A stretch of DNA of 6,159 bases, taken from Methanoregula sp. UBA276. Lineage in GTDB: Archaea > Halobacteriota > Methanomicrobia > Methanomicrobiales > Methanospirillaceae. The notes under the pieces are model-generated. The model saw nothing but the letters and a program-made list of their open reading frames with translations. It did no database searches and was not told where the DNA came from. A program made the position numbers and the translations under genes. Each line of letters begins with the position of its first letter. Within the stretch, counting starts at the first letter, position 1. Where the stretch lies: contig DANA01000129.1 of assembly GCA_002508495.1 (NCBI GenBank), forward strand, positions 1-6,159, given 5' to 3'. Below, one piece after another: positions 5,487 to 6,159 of this stretch.

Positions 5487-5513
5487 TTTTGGAACAGTAT
5501 CATCGCGTTCACG

Positions 5514-5525
5514 GGTATAAAATTA
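5514..5525 (-). promoter_or_regulatory. TATA box of the secreted protein gene
   Basis: The minus strand reads TAATTTTATACC, a strong archaeal TATA element. A start site about 25 bp downstream falls near 5495, giving a leader of about 20 nt that contains the GAGGTG site. Spacing and order are as expected for an archaeal promoter. Confidence 0.65.
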
Positions 5526-5655
5526 TCCTCAAGTACGATGGGGTGAACGACCAACCGGTGTCATTTTGTTCCTGCCCGGGATTTCCTGGGACTGTGTTGC
5601 GAACTTCCTCTGGTATGTTGGCAGGAAGCGTGGTCAGAGCCGGTACAGCCGATTT

Positions 5656-5674
5656 AAAAAAAAGCCCGTACGGG
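5656..5674 (-). terminator. Palindrome plus T8, possible terminator
   Basis: On the minus strand the palindrome CCCGTACGGG (5674-5665) is followed by one base and T8 (5663-5656). It lies about 150 bp past the stop of the upstream exported protein gene and could be a second, back-up terminator that protects the promoter at 5514-5525 from read-through. Confidence 0.5.
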
Positions 5675-5783
5675 TTTATCCAGAACCCCGCGTAGGGATT
5701 GGTTCGCACGCAGCCGGTTTTTCGTTTCAGCAATGTTCCGGTAAGGTACCGGTTCCCGGATATCCCTGAACGCCGGTTGTTGG

Positions 5784-5790
5784 AAAAAAA
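5784..5790 (-). terminator. Oligo-T terminator after the C-terminal fragment gene
   Basis: T7 on the minus strand begins about 30 nt after the stop codon at 5821-5823. No strong hairpin precedes it, but oligo-T is sufficient for many archaeal terminators. Confidence 0.5.
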
Positions 5791-5820
5791 GGTGGAAAAC
5801 GTGATCCGCCACGGGAGAAC

Positions 5821-6159
5821 TTATTCGCCCGCGGTCTGGTTTGTTGCGGTACTGTTGCCCGTGGTCTCGGGAATGGCCGTTGTCGGAACGGTCGTGGGGG
5901 CGGGAGTCGGGGTCTCGGGCGGCTTTAAGCTCTCCTGGATCTCGATGATACCCTTGGGGGCGGTGGTCATCCGTTTTGCGACCAGCTCGCCGTCCTTGAA
6001 CAACTCGACCGTCATGAGGTCGCCGGACCCGTCGACTTTCTGGACGGTTGCAACAACGGTTCCGGTGGAAGTCGAGATCCGGTAGAACTGCTCGCCCGTG
6101 TTCCGGACCGTGTCCACCGCGCCGGCCGTCCCGATCGAAGCCGTGAACTCGTTGGGATA
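5821..6159 (-). CDS. Exported protein with Pro/Thr-rich tail (N-terminus outside window)
   Basis: The last 112 residues of a protein whose start lies beyond the window edge; the frame stays open to 6159. About the first 80 visible residues look like part of a beta-sandwich domain: short alternating strands such as EQFYRISTSTG, VVATVQKVDG, LMTVELFKDGELVAKRMT and APKGIIEIQESL. The end of this domain recalls MmpS-like or similar small extracellular beta domains (weak resemblance). A tail of about 30 residues follows, rich in Pro, Thr and Asn (ETPTPAPTTVPTT, GNSTATNQT), with N-glycosylation sequons NST and NQT. Such tails are common in exported proteins of Methanomicrobiales. No C-terminal anchor or sorting signal is seen after it, so an N-terminal signal or anchor outside the window is expected. 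The in-frame GTG at 6115-6117 is internal. Confidence 0.75.
   Translation of the reverse strand, partial: YPNEFTASIGTAGAVDTVRNTGEQFYRISTSTGTVVATVQKVDGSGDLMTVELFKDGELVAKRMTTAPKGIIEIQESLKPPETPTPAPTTVPTTAIPETTGNSTATNQTAGE

Larger units (their letters stand above)
5526..5820. other. Intergenic region with terminator-like sites
   Basis: About 300 bases between the two minus-strand exported protein genes. I see no credible gene; a 74-codon frame on the minus strand (5733-5509) starts with TTG and runs through the promoter, so I do not accept it. The region holds two oligo-T tracts on the minus strand (5790-5784 and 5663-5656), the second behind a palindrome. Confidence 0.55.

Noticed and set aside
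5509..5733. A 74-codon minus-strand open frame upstream of the secreted protein gene
   Set aside because: It starts with TTG, lacks a ribosome binding site, and runs through the T8 terminator-like site and the TATA box.

Overview
The window looks like part of the chromosome of a methanogenic archaeon, most likely order Methanomicrobiales (Methanoregula-like). This is inferred from several things: a CbiA/CfbB-type a,c-diamide synthase with the GVRGLYEG signature, a PAS domain type common in methanogens, a P-loop-less KaiC/RAD55-like protein, secreted proteins with Thr/Pro-rich tails, archaeal TATA boxes and oligo-T terminators, and a tRNA without an encoded CCA. Genes are GC-rich. One intergenic region is strikingly different, built of A/T tracts and GATC.

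Layout. (1) 1-1347, +: a 5'-truncated a,c-diamide synthase, probably cfbB of coenzyme F430 synthesis. It converges on (2) a two-gene minus-strand unit, 2624-1380: a PAS sensor protein followed by a small RecA-fold protein without a Walker A motif. A two-sided terminator separates these convergent units. (3) A divergent promoter region (about 2625-2799) leads to ilvE, the branched-chain aminotransferase, 2800-3669, +, closed by a hairpin terminator. (4) tRNA-Glu(UUC), 3783-3857, with its own TATA box. (5) 3858-4685: about 830 bases with no credible gene. The first 440 bases are a mosaic of degenerate repeats rich in GATC and palindromes, including a duplicated unit of about 60 bp with a 20-bp palindrome at its core. 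(6) 5474-4686, -: a secreted helical protein of unknown function with a clear signal peptide, TATA box and Shine-Dalgarno site. (7) 6159-5821, -: the C-terminal part of another exported protein ending in a Pro/Thr-rich tail.

How they work together. The aminotransferase and diamide synthase are housekeeping biosynthesis. The PAS and RecA-fold genes are closely linked and lie in the same reading frame, separated by one TGA, so they are probably a small sensor/partner module whose output is unknown. The two minus-strand exported proteins have separate promoter and terminator signals and need not be functionally linked. The least explained pieces are the repeat mosaic downstream of the tRNA and the PAS/RecA-fold pair.
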